Below, one piece after another: positions 30,138 through 41,203 of a stretch of 64,000 nucleotides of DNA. The translations under genes were made by a program, and so were the position numbers. The DNA is from Lolium rigidum (lineage: Eukaryota > Streptophyta > Magnoliopsida > Poales > Poaceae), in contig NC_061514.1 of assembly GCF_022539505.1 (NCBI RefSeq), forward strand, positions 248,856,124 to 248,920,123, written 5' to 3'. Every line of letters begins with the position of its first letter. Position 1 is the first letter of the stretch. The notes below the pieces were generated by a model. That model did no database searches and was not told the DNA's origin. It worked only from the letters and a program-made list of their open reading frames with translations.

Positions 30138-30897
30138 AGATTTTAGTTTTGTAGGGACATTTTTCTTTTCTATTTTTTCTATGATCAGATTGTAATCGTT
30201 TACTTTTACCTACATTTTTTCTTTAGGTTTTATGTTTAAGAGAACTCCTTAGTTGGCTAGATCTGAACTTCGCAGTCATAAATTTCTTTTTTACTTTGTG
30301 TTTCCATTCCCTTTTATTCATTTTATAATACAATGAAGATGTCCCTATTTACTTTTTTTGCAATCCTATATGTTGTCTGTTCATTTTATTTTAACAATTC
30401 AATACCTTTCACGTCTTGAATAGTATGTGAGAACTTCGCAGCTGTTGATATCTGAACTCCCTTTTTTCTTTTTGCATGTGTGTTCCTGTTTTAATTTTTA
30501 TACGAACTTTTTTTTTTCACACCGTCATACATAGTGAACTTCGCGTATAATCGGCTGTGAACTTCCTACTTTTTTTTAATCAACATTTTTACGTGAACAA
30601 CTGCCTAGGAGTTGAATTACGATGGATCGCTGGCATTAGCTGCATGTTAACTCACCCTGGACCCGGATAAGGTCCTTTTTGTTTTTGTTATCCCGCAGAA
30701 TTTTTGTTTTCTTGTTATCTCTATCGGCTGTTCTATTTATTTTGTTTTGGATATATACTGTTTGTTTCCTGAATTCGTGGATCACGACGTGTTTGTTACA
30801 TCTCAATCTATAAATACAGGTCTTTTCTTTTTTCTGGCTCGGTGCACGTGAATTACCAATTGCTTCTTCTTTTCTTTTCTTCTGTCCACCGATTTGC

Positions 30898-31575
30898 ATG
30901 GCAAACGCTCCTTTTTCCCACGAGTACACATTCCCCTGCCATGGCACAACCACTATGAAGGTTCTGTACACGAATTCAGCAGCTAGTGTTGAGGAGTGGA
31001 TCACCAATGCTGAAGCTTCCCTCGATTCTTCTCGCTAGGAAGATTGTTGGTCTTGATGTTGAGTATGACAAACTCAGTGGTACCTATTTCAATCCGAAGA
31101 AAGCTGCCGTGATCCAGCCTATGTGTTGGCACCGATGTTCTTGTGTACCACATATGCCATGCCGATGAGAGGAGTGAAAGTTTGGTTGAGTTTCTTCATG
31201 GCTTTAGGTACATTTTTGCTGGTTTTTGCACCACGTAAGACCGCAAAGTTCTCTCACGTTCAAATCTCTATGTTCATAATCCGAAGGATATCCAGGAAAT
31301 ATGGAGAGATCCGGACAAAAAGAAGAAACTTCAAGGCCTCGAAGGATGTTGTCGGAGCTATTATAGATCCAATCTATTTTGAGATGAAGGATGGTTTTGG
31401 AAGGGCAGAGCACAGGATGTGGGCTAATCCGCCGCCTCTACCGCCTAAGCATTTGGAATATGCTGCACGGGATGCATATGCAACATACGAGGTTTATCGA
31501 AGGATGGATGTGTTTGAGAGGGGCTTCTTCTCCTTATTCAAACATCCCGAGAAGAAGCGTGGCAGGGATTGGTGA
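30898..31575 (+). pseudogene. DEDDy 3'-5' exonuclease, copy B, frameshifted
   Basis: This is the tandem duplicate of the gene at 29460. It has the same start (MANAPFSHEYTFP) and TATAAAT at 30809-30815. The frame is kept further through SVEEWITNAEAS than in copy A, but stops at CGCTAG (about 31035). Further shifts lie near 31122, 31180, 31240 (a TAA) and 31340. The last third (IIDPIYFEMKDGFGRAEHRMW ... YAARDAYATYEV) is intact. Some differences from copy A are CTG to CTCG or TCG changes (31338-31341, 31352-31354), so not all breaks may be real. Confidence 0.75.
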
Positions 31576-32066
31576 AGATTTTAGTTTTGTAGGGACATTT
31601 TTCTTTCTATTTTTTCTATGATCATATTGTAATCGTTTACTTTTACCTACATTTTTTCTTTTTTTAGGTTTTATGTTTAAGAGAACTCCTTAGTTGGCTA
31701 GATCTGAACTTCGCATTCATAAATTTCTTTTTTTACTTTGTGTTTCCCTTCCGTTTTATTCATTTTTATAATACAATGAAGATGTCCCTATTTTACTTTT
31801 TTTTGCAATCCTATATGTTGTCTGTTCATTTTATTTTAACAATTCAGTACCTTTCACGTCTGAATAGTATGTGAGAACTTCGCAGCTGTTGATATCTGAA
31901 CTCCCTTTTTTCTTTTTGCATGTGTGTTCCTGTTTTAATTTTTATACGAACTTTTTTTTCACACCGTCATACATAGTGAACTTCTCGGATAATCGGCTGT
32001 GAACTTCCTACTTTTTTTTTAATCAACATTTTACGTGAACAACTGTTTAGCAGTTGAATTACGATA

Positions 32067-32258
32067 TATTTATTCTCACAACATACTGTGTAGAGGTTTA
32101 AAATAAATGATTTTTATGAAAATTCTTGTTCTTTTACAATTTGGATCAGCAGTAGCATGAACAAATAGTGAACTTCAGCAGTATATTTATTCTACACAAT
32201 GTAACCAACTACATATTGTTTCAGTATGAACTATTCTATTTTTTTTCCTTTTTTGTGT
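32067..32258. other. Spacer downstream of exonuclease copy B
   Basis: AT-rich; converges with the end of the minus-strand transposase gene. Nothing else seen. Confidence 0.5.
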
Positions 32259-34291
32259 CTACCTCTTCCTGGTACTCCTTCTTATAGCTGCTGGTGTAGT
32301 TTGTGTTTTCTCCTTGTTCTTCTCCTTGCTTCTATCTTCCATTGTGTTGCTATCATTTTCTGTTGACTGCAGGTGTAATAGCTGTTCCTCAAGCTGCCTT
32401 CTTGCGCAAGTTCTAGAGTTGTGTCCCCTTATCTTATTGCATGTACCACAAGCTTTCACCCCTTTTGGTTTCATTGTCGCACTATCACTTTTTTGTCGTT
32501 CAACAATCTGTTGTTGTAGTATCTTTTCCCCGGTGGGGCATGTTGATGCGTAGTGTCCTAGCCTTAGGTTGCACACGCCGCATTTCCTTTGTCCTCCCGT
32601 TTTATTTAAGTTTTGCAGCTTTGCTCTCCACATCCGGTGTTTTCCGTGTATCTTCTTGCTCGGTGATTTCTTCATCCTCATCTTCTTGCTCATATTCTTC
32701 ATCATCCGTCTCATCTTCGAAGCATTCACCCTCATCTGTGTCCAGTTTTTCCTCTTCATCATTCTCTGGAATGTGCTGGCGAGCAAGCAAGTTTCTTATG
32801 CGTACCTTGATATTTGCTGAAGATGTTGTAGGCCCATACACCTTCTTATGTGTTTCCAAGAGTGTTTTAGCCAGCTGCCTTGCCTTGCAGGTTCTGGAAT
32901 TGTGGCCATTAATTTTATTGCATGTTCCGCATAATCTTGTACCTTTCGGTCTCCCGTATTCATCTAGTTCTGGTTCCGGACGGCAGGTGCAGGGGTTTGC
33001 ATTTTCCATTCCTCCTTGCAAGCATCTCGTAGTCTTGCTTCCTTTTGTTATTGCAAGTAGTGGAGGCTGTATATCTGCATATGGATCATTGTCCTCGGTC
33101 CGAGGAATGTCGTTGTGCTCGCCAGTTTCTCGTGTTGTGTTTTCTTGGTTCGATGACTCGCTCATTGTTCTCCATATCTCGCATCCTCATTATTCTCCAT
33201 CTCTCGCATCCTCATTATTCTCCGGCTCGCATCCTCATTGTCCAGGTTTGTATTGGCATCTCCGAAGGCGTATAATGCTATTTGGAATTTTGCTTCCGAA
33301 GTGCATCCTTTGTTTATAATTTTAACCGCTTCACTCGTAAAGGATTGTTCGTCCGTATTCAATTGAAGTCCCATCATCTCGTTGTTGTCCTATAGTCTCT
33401 GCGGTTGTAATCGTGGTTTGTCACTCGCATCTTTGGTGTATCTCTCGGAGTATATACTTGCTTGGTATCTCATCCAGGCGTAGGTGCTCAAAGACAGCTA
33501 TGACATGGTGGCAGAACAACCCTGTGTGTGCATAAAGTTAACATTAGCTCGGTTAATTTTTTTATTTTTTCGTGTCAACAATTACTTTTTTTATACGCAT
33601 CTGTAGTGTAATACAACCAAAAGCAATTGCTGAAAGAGGCTTTTTTTTACCTGTATGTTCCCACAGTTTACATTCGCATTCATAGCGGCCTTCAACTTCA
33701 TCTCGCTAGCACTCGAACTCATGTCTTGACCAAGCGAATTCTTTACTCCGATTGTAGTGATGCACAAGGTAAATGTTGGGATTATCCCGGGAAGTCTTAA
33801 TGCGGAAAGTCTGTGCCGTGATATTGCCGCTCCCGGAAAACCGAGTACACCGCCCGTGTGTACTTATCCATCACCCGTGCCTCGAAGCCATACCCGGTGA
33901 CTCGTTTTCCTTGTGCCCTGCAATTTTGATTTTTTGTCGGTGGAAAAGTCATTTGCTTTTGAACATGAAACATAAGATAACTTTTATATAGATATATGAA
34001 CCCCGTAACTAATCGGATGTGAACTTCCATAACATGTGCATACTTTTTTCTCTCGAAAACAGTATGATACTTTTTGTGTACGTAAGAACCACTCGACCAA
34101 ACAGTTGTGAACTTCCATAACATCTGCATAGTCTTTTTCCTTTTTTTTTATGTTCTCATCCTATGTGTTTCCAAATTATTGAAGCATATTTTTTTTCATT
34201 AACATAAAAAAGGAAATCGATCACTCACCGTTGATGCATTTGCCTCTGCATTCTCTGCTTCATGCCTTGCTTGTATGCAGTTCTTAACTTG
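32259..34291 (-). pseudogene. FAR1/MULE transposase, 3' part (SWIM finger and three zinc knuckles)
   Basis: This is the downstream part of the gene split by the retroelement at 34297-41198. From right to left: SKQVKNCIQARHEAENAEANA (about 34270-34210); YGFEARVMDKYTRAVYSVFRERQYH (33890-33800); a SWIM zinc finger split by an intron (CECKLWEHTG at about 33660, then LFCHHVIAVFEHLRLDEIPSKY at about 33510); an acidic tail; and three C-x2-C-x5-H-x4-C knuckles (CGTCNKINGHNSRTC, CGVCNLRLGHYASTC, CGTCNKIRGHNSRTC) at 32950-32400. It ends TPAAIRRSTRKR before the stop at 32259. SWIM and knuckle motifs are typical of FAR1-related and MURA transposases, where they help bind DNA. Several frame changes are present. 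Confidence 0.75.
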
Positions 34292-34296
34292 CTTAG

Positions 34297-36011
34297 TGAT
34301 ACGTCTCCAACGTATCGATAATTTCTTGTGTTCCATGCCACATTATTGATGTTATCTACATGTTATATGCACACTTTATGTCATATTCGTGCATTTTCTG
34401 GAACTAACCTATTAACAAGATGCCGAAGTGCCGGTTCTCGTTTTCTCGCTGTTTTTGGTTTCGTAAATCCTAGTAACGAAATATTCTCGGAATCGGACGA
34501 AATCAACGTCCGGGTTCCTATTTTACCCGGAAGCATCCGAACACACGAGAACCGCCGAGAGAAGGGGGCAGGGCCACCACACCACACCCCGGCGCGGCCA
34601 AGGGGGGGCGCGCCCCTAGGGTGTGGGCCCCCCGTAAGCCCTCCCTGCGCCGCCTCTCCGCCTATATAAAGCCCCCGACCTAAAAACCTCGGGCGTTCGA
34701 CGAAAACCACAAAAACCTTCCGCAGCCACCGCCATCGCGAAGCCAAGATCCGGGGGACAGGAGTCTCCGTTCCGGCACCCTGCCGGAGCGGGGAAGTGCC
34801 CCGGAAGGTTTCTCCATCGACACCGCTGCCATCTCCACCGCCATCTTCATCACCGCTGCTGCTCCCATGAGGAGGGAGTAGTTCTCCATCGAGGCTCGGG
34901 GCTGTACCGGTAGCTATGTGGTTCATCTCTCTCCTATGTGCTTCAATACAATAATCTCATGAGCTGCTTTACATGATTGAGATTCATATGATGATGCTTG
35001 TAATCTAGATGTCACTATGCTAGTCAAGTGAGTTTCACTTATGTGATCTCCGGAGACTCCTTGTCCCACGTGTGTAAAGGTGACAGTGTGTGCACCGTGT
35101 GGGTCTCTTAGGCCATATTTCATAGAATACTTATTCACTGTTGAATGGCGTAGTGAAGTGCTTATTTATATCTCTTTATGATTGCAATATGTTTTGTATC
35201 ACAATTTATCTATGTGCTACTCTAGTGATTTGTTATTAAAGTAGTTTATTCCTCCTGCACGTGTGCAAAGGTGACAAGTGTGTGCACCGTGTTAGTACTT
35301 GGTTTATGCTATGATCATGATCTCTTGTAGATTGCGAAGTTAACTATTGCTATGATAATATTGATGTGATCTATTCCTCCTACATATGCATGAAGGTGAC
35401 AAGTGTGCATGCTATGCTAGTACTTGGTTTAGTCTATTGATCTATCTTACACTAAAGGTTACTAAAATATGAGCATTATTGTGGAGCTTGTTAACTCCGG
35501 CATTGAGGGTTCGTGTAATCCTACGCAATGTGTTCATCATCCAACAAAAGTGTAGAGTATGCATTTATCTATTCTCGTTATGTGATCAATGTTGAGAGTG
35601 TCCACTAGTGAAAGTCTAATCCCTAGGCCTTGTTCCTAAATATCGCTATCGCTGCTTGTTTACTCGTTTCTATCGCGTTACTACGTCGCGTTACTACCGC
35701 TGCGTTACTACTGCTTGTTTATCGTTCCGGGCAAAGCACTTTTCTCGGTGCCGTTGCTACCACTTATTCATACCACCTGTATTTCACTATCTCTTCGCCG
35801 AACTAGTGCACCTATTGGGTGTGTTGGGGACACAAGAGACTTCTTGCTTTGTGGTTGCAGGGTTGCAAGAGAGGGATATCTTTGACCTCTTCCTCCCTGA
35901 GTTCGATAAACCTTGGGTATCCACTTAAGGGAAACTTGCTGCTGTTCTACAAACCTCTCGCTCTTGGAGGCCCAACACTGTCTACAAGAATAGAAGCTCC
36001 CGTAGACATCA
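34297..36011 (+). repeat. 5' LTR of Athila-like copy 2
   Basis: TGATACG ... AGACATCA with a TATA-like CTATATAAAG at about 34671. It differs from its partner LTR partly by CTG/CTCG changes (for example at 35573, 35743 and 35951). Confidence 0.92.
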
Positions 36012-36178
36012 AGCACTTTTCCTGGCGCCGTTGCCGGGGAGGAAAGGTAAAAAGGCACTCATACTCCGGTTCCGTGTAACAGTATTTTTCTCGGCGCCAT
36101 TGTGTTTGTGCTCGAAGCTATTTCCTTTAGATCCTGCAATTGCATCTTTTTGTTTCTTGTTTACACTAGTTTGGCATA

Positions 36179-36916
36179 ATGGACAACAATGAGCTTCTTA
36201 TTCTATTTCCTGATTTAATACATGGATGGTTTGATGCGAAAATTAAAAAACCTATGAAATCTTATTTGCATGCTGGTAGTAATATTAGTATGAACGCTTT
36301 GAACACCATTGTTGATAATAATATAGAAAGTTCTAAGCTTGGGGAAGCTGGTTTTCATGATCTTTTTAGTCCCCCAAGCATTGAGGAGAAAATTTTCTTT
36401 GATGATACTTTGCCTCCCATATGTGATGATTATAATGATAGTGGTCTTTTGGTGCCACCTACTATGGAGAGTAAATTTTGTTGTGATTATACTATGCCTC
36501 CTACACTTGATGAGAATAATAATGATAGCTACTTTGTTGAATTTGCTCCCACTACAACTAATAAAATTGACTATGCTTATGTGGAGAGTAATAATTTTAC
36601 GCATGAGACTCATGATAAGAATGCTTTATGTGATAGTTATATTGTTGAGTTTGCTCATGTTGCTACTGAAAGTTATTATGAGAGAGGAAAATATGGTTGT
36701 AGAAATTTTCATGTTACTAAAATGTCTCTCTATGTGCTGAAATTTTTGAAGCTACACTTGTTTTATCTTCCTATGCTTGTTACTTTGCTCTTCATGAACT
36801 TGTTTATTTACAAGATTCCTATGCATAGGAAGCATGTTAGACTTAAATTTGTTTTGAATTTGCCTCTTGATGCTCTCTTTTGCTTCAAATACTATTTCTT
36901 GCGAGTGCATCATTAA
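36179..36916 (+). CDS. Retroelement-borne ORF of unknown function, 245 aa (copy 2)
   Basis: This is the intact counterpart of the ORF at 126-863, with the same length, the same start (MDNNELLILFPDL) and the same hydrophobic C-terminal region. Differences from copy 1 include K14I, L17W, V33A, Y81C and M139T, plus about three silent changes. It lies 167 bases after the LTR, close to the PBS. No family is recognised and no gag or enzyme motif is visible. Confidence 0.55.
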   Translation: MDNNELLILFPDLIHGWFDAKIKKPMKSYLHAGSNISMNALNTIVDNNIESSKLGEAGFHDLFSPPSIEEKIFFDDTLPPICDDYNDSGLLVPPTMESKFCCDYTMPPTLDENNNDSYFVEFAPTTTNKIDYAYVESNNFTHETHDKNALCDSYIVEFAHVATESYYERGKYGCRNFHVTKMSLYVLKFLKLHLFYLPMLVTLLFMNLFIYKIPMHRKHVRLKFVLNLPLDALFCFKYYFLRVHH

Positions 36917-39506
36917 AACTCGCCGAGCCCATCTTAATGGCTATAAAGAAAGAACTTCTTGGGAGATAACCCATGTGTTATTTTGCTACAGTACTTTGTT
37001 TTATATTTGTGTCTTGGAAGTTGTTTACTACTGTAGCAACCTCTCCTTATCTTAGTTTTATGTTTTGTTGTGCCAAGTAAAGTCTTTGATAGTAAAGTAA
37101 GTACTAGATTTGGATTATCGCGCAGTTCCGCATTTCTTTGCTGTCACGAATCTGGGTCTAATTCTCTGTAGGTAACTCAGAAAATTATGCCAATTTACGT
37201 GAGTGATCCTCAGATATGTACGCAACTTTCATTCAATTTGGGCATTTTCATTTTAGCAAGTCTGGTGCCCTTTTAAAATTCGTCTTTACGGACTGTTCTG
37301 TTTTGACAGATTCTGCCTTTTATTTCGCATTGCTTCTTTCGCTGTGTTGGGTGGATTTCTTTGTTCCATTACCTTCCAAGTAGCTTTGAGCAATGTCCGA
37401 AGTGTTAAGAATGATTGTGTCACCTCTGAACATGTGAGTTTTTGATTATGCACTAACCCTCTAATGAGTTTGTGTCGAGTTTGGTGTGGAGGAAGTTTTC
37501 AAGGGTCAAGAGAGGAGGATGATATACTATGATGAAGGAGAGTGAAAACTCTAAGCTTGGGGATGCCCCGGTGGTTCACCCCTGCATATTCTAAGAAGAC
37601 TCAAGCGTCTAAGCTTGGGGATGCCCAAGGCATCCCCTTCTTCATCGACAACATTATCAGGTTCCTCCCCTAAAACTATATTTTTATTCGGTCACATCTT
37701 ATATACTTTACTTGGAGCGTCTGTTTGTTTTTGTTTATGTTTGAATAAGTTCATCATACTTGTGTGGGAGAGAGACACGCTCCGCTGGTTCGTATGAACA
37801 CATGTGTTCTTAGCTCATAGTATTCATGGCGAAGTTTCTTCTTCGTTAAATTGTTATATGGTTGGAATTGGAAAATGATACATGTAGTAACTCTAAAATG
37901 TCTTGGATAATTTGATACTTGGCAATTGTTGTGCTCATGTCTAAGCTCTTGCATCATATACTTTGCACCCATTAATGAAGAAATACTTAGAGCTTGCTAA
38001 TTTGGTTTGCATATTCGGTCTCTCTAAAGTCTAGATAATTTCTAGTATTGAGTTTTGAACAACAAGGAAGACGGTGTAGAGTCTTATAATGTTTTCAATA
38101 TGTCTTTTATGTGAGTTTTGCTGCACCAGTTCATTCTTGTGTTTGTTTCAAATAAGCCTTGCTAGCCTAAACCTTGTATCGAGAGGGAATACTTCTCATG
38201 CATCCAAAATACTTGAGCCAACCACTATGCCATTTGTGTCCACCATATCTACCTATACTACATGGTATTTTCCCGCCATTCCAAAGTAAATTGCTTGAGT
38301 GCTACCTTTAAAATTCCATCATTCACCTTTGCAATATATAGCTCATGGGACAAATAGCTTAAAAACTATTGTGGTATTGAATATGTAATTATGCACTTTA
38401 TCTCTTATTAAGTTGCTTGTTGTGCGATAACCATGTTTACCGGGGAACGCCATCAACTCATTGTTGAATTTCATGTGAGTTGCTATGCATGTTCGTCTTG
38501 TCCGAAGTAAGGGCGATCTACACCGAGTTGAATGGTTTGAGCATGCATATTGTGAGAGAAGAACATTGGGCCGCTAACTAAAGCCATGATTCATGGTGGA
38601 AGTTTCAGTTTTGGACAAATATCCTCAAGTCTCTAATGAGAAAAGAATTAATTGTTGTCAAATGCTTAAAGCATTAAAAGAGGAGTCCATTATCTCGTTG
38701 TCTATGTTGTCCCGGTATGGATGTCTAAGTTGAGAATAATCAAAAGCGAGAAATCCAAATGCGAGCTTTCTCCTTAGACCTTTGTACAGGCGGCATAGAG
38801 GTACCCCTTTGTGAAACTTGGTTAAAGCATATGTATTGCGGTGATAATCCAGGTAGTCCAAGCTAATTAGGACAAGGTGCGGGCACTATTGGTACACTAT
38901 GCATGAGGCTTGTAACTTATAAGATATAATTTACATGATGCATATGCTTTATTACTACCGTTGACAAAATTGTTTCATGTTTTCAAAATCAAAGCTCTAG
39001 CACAAATATAGCAATCGATGCTTTTCCTCTATGGAGGACCATTCTTTTACTTTCATTGTTGAGTCAGTTCACCTATTTCTCTCCATCTCAAGAAGCAAAC
39101 ACTTGTGTGAACTCGTGCATTGATTCTTACATATTTGCATATTGCATTTGTTATATTGCTTTGCATTGACAATTATCCATGAGATATACATGTTACAAGT
39201 TGAAAGCAACCGCTGAAACTTAATCTTCTTTTGTGTTGCTTCAATACCTTTACTTTGAATTATTGCTTTATGAGTTAACTCTTATGCAAGACTTATTGAT
39301 GCTTGTCTTGAAGTGCTATTCATGAAAAGTTTTTGCTTTATGATTCAGCTTGTTTACCCATGTCATATACATTGTTTTGATCGCTGCATTCACTACATAT
39401 GCTTTACAAATAGTATGATCAAGTTTATGATGGCATGTCACTCCGTAAATTATCTTTGTTATCGTTTTACCTCGCTCGGGACGAGCAGAACTAAGCTTGG
39501 GGATGC
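36917..39506. other. Non-coding internal region of Athila-like copy 2
   Basis: AT-rich without credible genes. It contains the PPT-like cassettes (about 37552 and 37611), the stem-loop 37617-37637, and the CACTA empty site near 38157. It ends in the PPT-like AAGCTTGGGGATGC. Confidence 0.7.
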
Positions 39507-41198
39507 CGATACGTCTCCAACGTATCGATAATTTCTTGTGTTCCATGCCACATTATTGATGTTATCTACATGTTATATGCACACTTTATGTCATATTCGT
39601 GCATTTTCTCGGAACTAACCTATTAACAAGATGCCGAAGTGCCAGCTCTCGTTTTCTGCTGTTTTTGGTTTCGTAAATCCTAGTAACGAAATATTCTCGG
39701 AATCGGACGAAATCAACGCCCGGGTTCCTATTTTACCCGAAGCATCCGAACACACGAGAACCGCCGGAGAAGGGGGGCAGGGCCACCACACCACACCCCG
39801 GCGCGGCCAAGGGGGGCGCCCCTAGGGTGTGGGCCCCCGTAAGCCCTCCTGCGCCGCCTCTCCGCCTATATAAAGCCCCCGACCTAAAAACCTCGGGCGT
39901 TCGACGAAAACCACAAAACCTTCCGTAGCTGCCGCCATCGCGAAGCCAAGATCCGGGGGACAGAGTCTCTGTTCCGGCACCCCGCCGGAGCGGGGAAGTG
40001 CCCCTGAAGGTTTCTCCATCGACACCGCTGCCATCTCCACCGCCATCTTCATCACCGCTGCTGCTCCCATGAGGAGGGAGTAGTTCTCCATCGAGGCTCG
40101 GGGCTGTACCGGTAGCTATGTGGTTCATCTCTCTCCTATGTGCTTCAATACAATAATCTCATGAGCTGCTTTACATGATTGAGATTCATATGATGATGCT
40201 TGTAATCTAGATGTCACTATGCTAGTCAAGTGAGTTTTACTTATGTGATCTCCGGAGACTCCTTGTCCCACGTGTGTAAAGGTGACAGTGTGTGTGCACC
40301 GTGTGGGTCTCTTAGGCTATATTTCACGAATACTTATTCACCGTTGAATGGCGTAGTGAAGTGCTTATTTATATCTCTTTATGATTGCAATATGTTTTGT
40401 ATCACAATTTATCTATGTGCTACTCTAGTGATTTGTTATTAAAGTAGTTTATTCCTCCCGCACGTGTGCAAAGGTGACAAGTGTGTGCACCGTGTTAGTA
40501 CTTGGTTTATGCTATGATCATGATCTCTTGTAGATTGCGAAGTTAACTATTGCTATGATAATATTGATGTGATCTATTCCTCCTACATATGCATGAAGGT
40601 GACAAGTGTGCATGCTATGCTAGTACTTGGTTTAGTCTATTGATCTATCTTACACTAAAGGTTACTAAAATATGAGCATTATTGTGGAGCTTGTTAACTC
40701 CGGCATTGAGGGTTCGTGTAATCCTACGCAATGTGTTCATCATCCAACAAAAGTGTAGAGTATGCATTTATCTATTCTGTTATGTGATCAATGTTGAGAG
40801 TGTCCACTAGTGAAAGTCTAATCCCTAGGCCTTGTTCCTAAATATCGCTATCGCCGCTTGTTTACTCGTTTTACTCGCGTTACTACCGCTGCGTTACTAC
40901 CGCTTGTTTATCGTTCCGGGCAAAGCACTTTTCTGGTGCCGTTGCTACCACTTATTCATACCACCTGTATTTCACTATCTCTTCGCCGAACTAGTGCACC
41001 TATTGGGTGTGTTGGGGACACAAGAGACTTCTTGCTTTGTGGTTGCAGGGTTGCAAGAGAGGGATATCTTTGACCTCTTCCTCCCTGAGTTCGATAAACC
41101 TTGGGTATCCACTTAAGGGAAACTTGCTGCTGTTCTACAAACCTCTGCTCTTGGAGGCCCAACACTGTCTACAAGAATAGAAGCTCCCGTAGACATCA
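39507..41198 (+). repeat. 3' LTR of Athila-like copy 2
   Basis: Aligns along its length with 34297-36011; TATA-like CTATATAAAG at about 39866; ends AGACATCA before the target duplicate CTTAG. Confidence 0.92.
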
Positions 41199-41203
41199 CT
41201 TAG

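Larger units (their letters stand above)
29170..32066 (+). repeat. Direct tandem duplication, period about 1437 bp, each unit with an exonuclease gene
   Basis: Unit A (about 29170-30630) and unit B (about 30640-32066) align from the upstream CCCGGATAAG(A/G)TCC and TATA box to the downstream GAACAACTG...AGTTGAATTACGAT. The same sequence, AGGAAGATTG, lies at 29601 and 31037. Unit boundaries are approximate. Confidence 0.85.
34297..41198 (+). mobile_element. Athila-like non-autonomous Gypsy LTR retrotransposon, copy 2, complete
   Basis: LTRs are at 34297-36011 (1715 bp) and 39507-41198 (1692 bp), with a 5-bp duplication CTTAG at 34292-34296 and 41199-41203. The PBS TGGCGCCGTTGCCGGGGA (36023-36040) matches the 3' end of plant tRNA-Asp. 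The internal region holds one ORF (36179-36916) and no gag or pol. It interrupts the FAR1 transposase gene. The 3' LTR begins CGATACG rather than TGATACG. It serves as reference for the CACTA-split copy 1. Confidence 0.95.
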
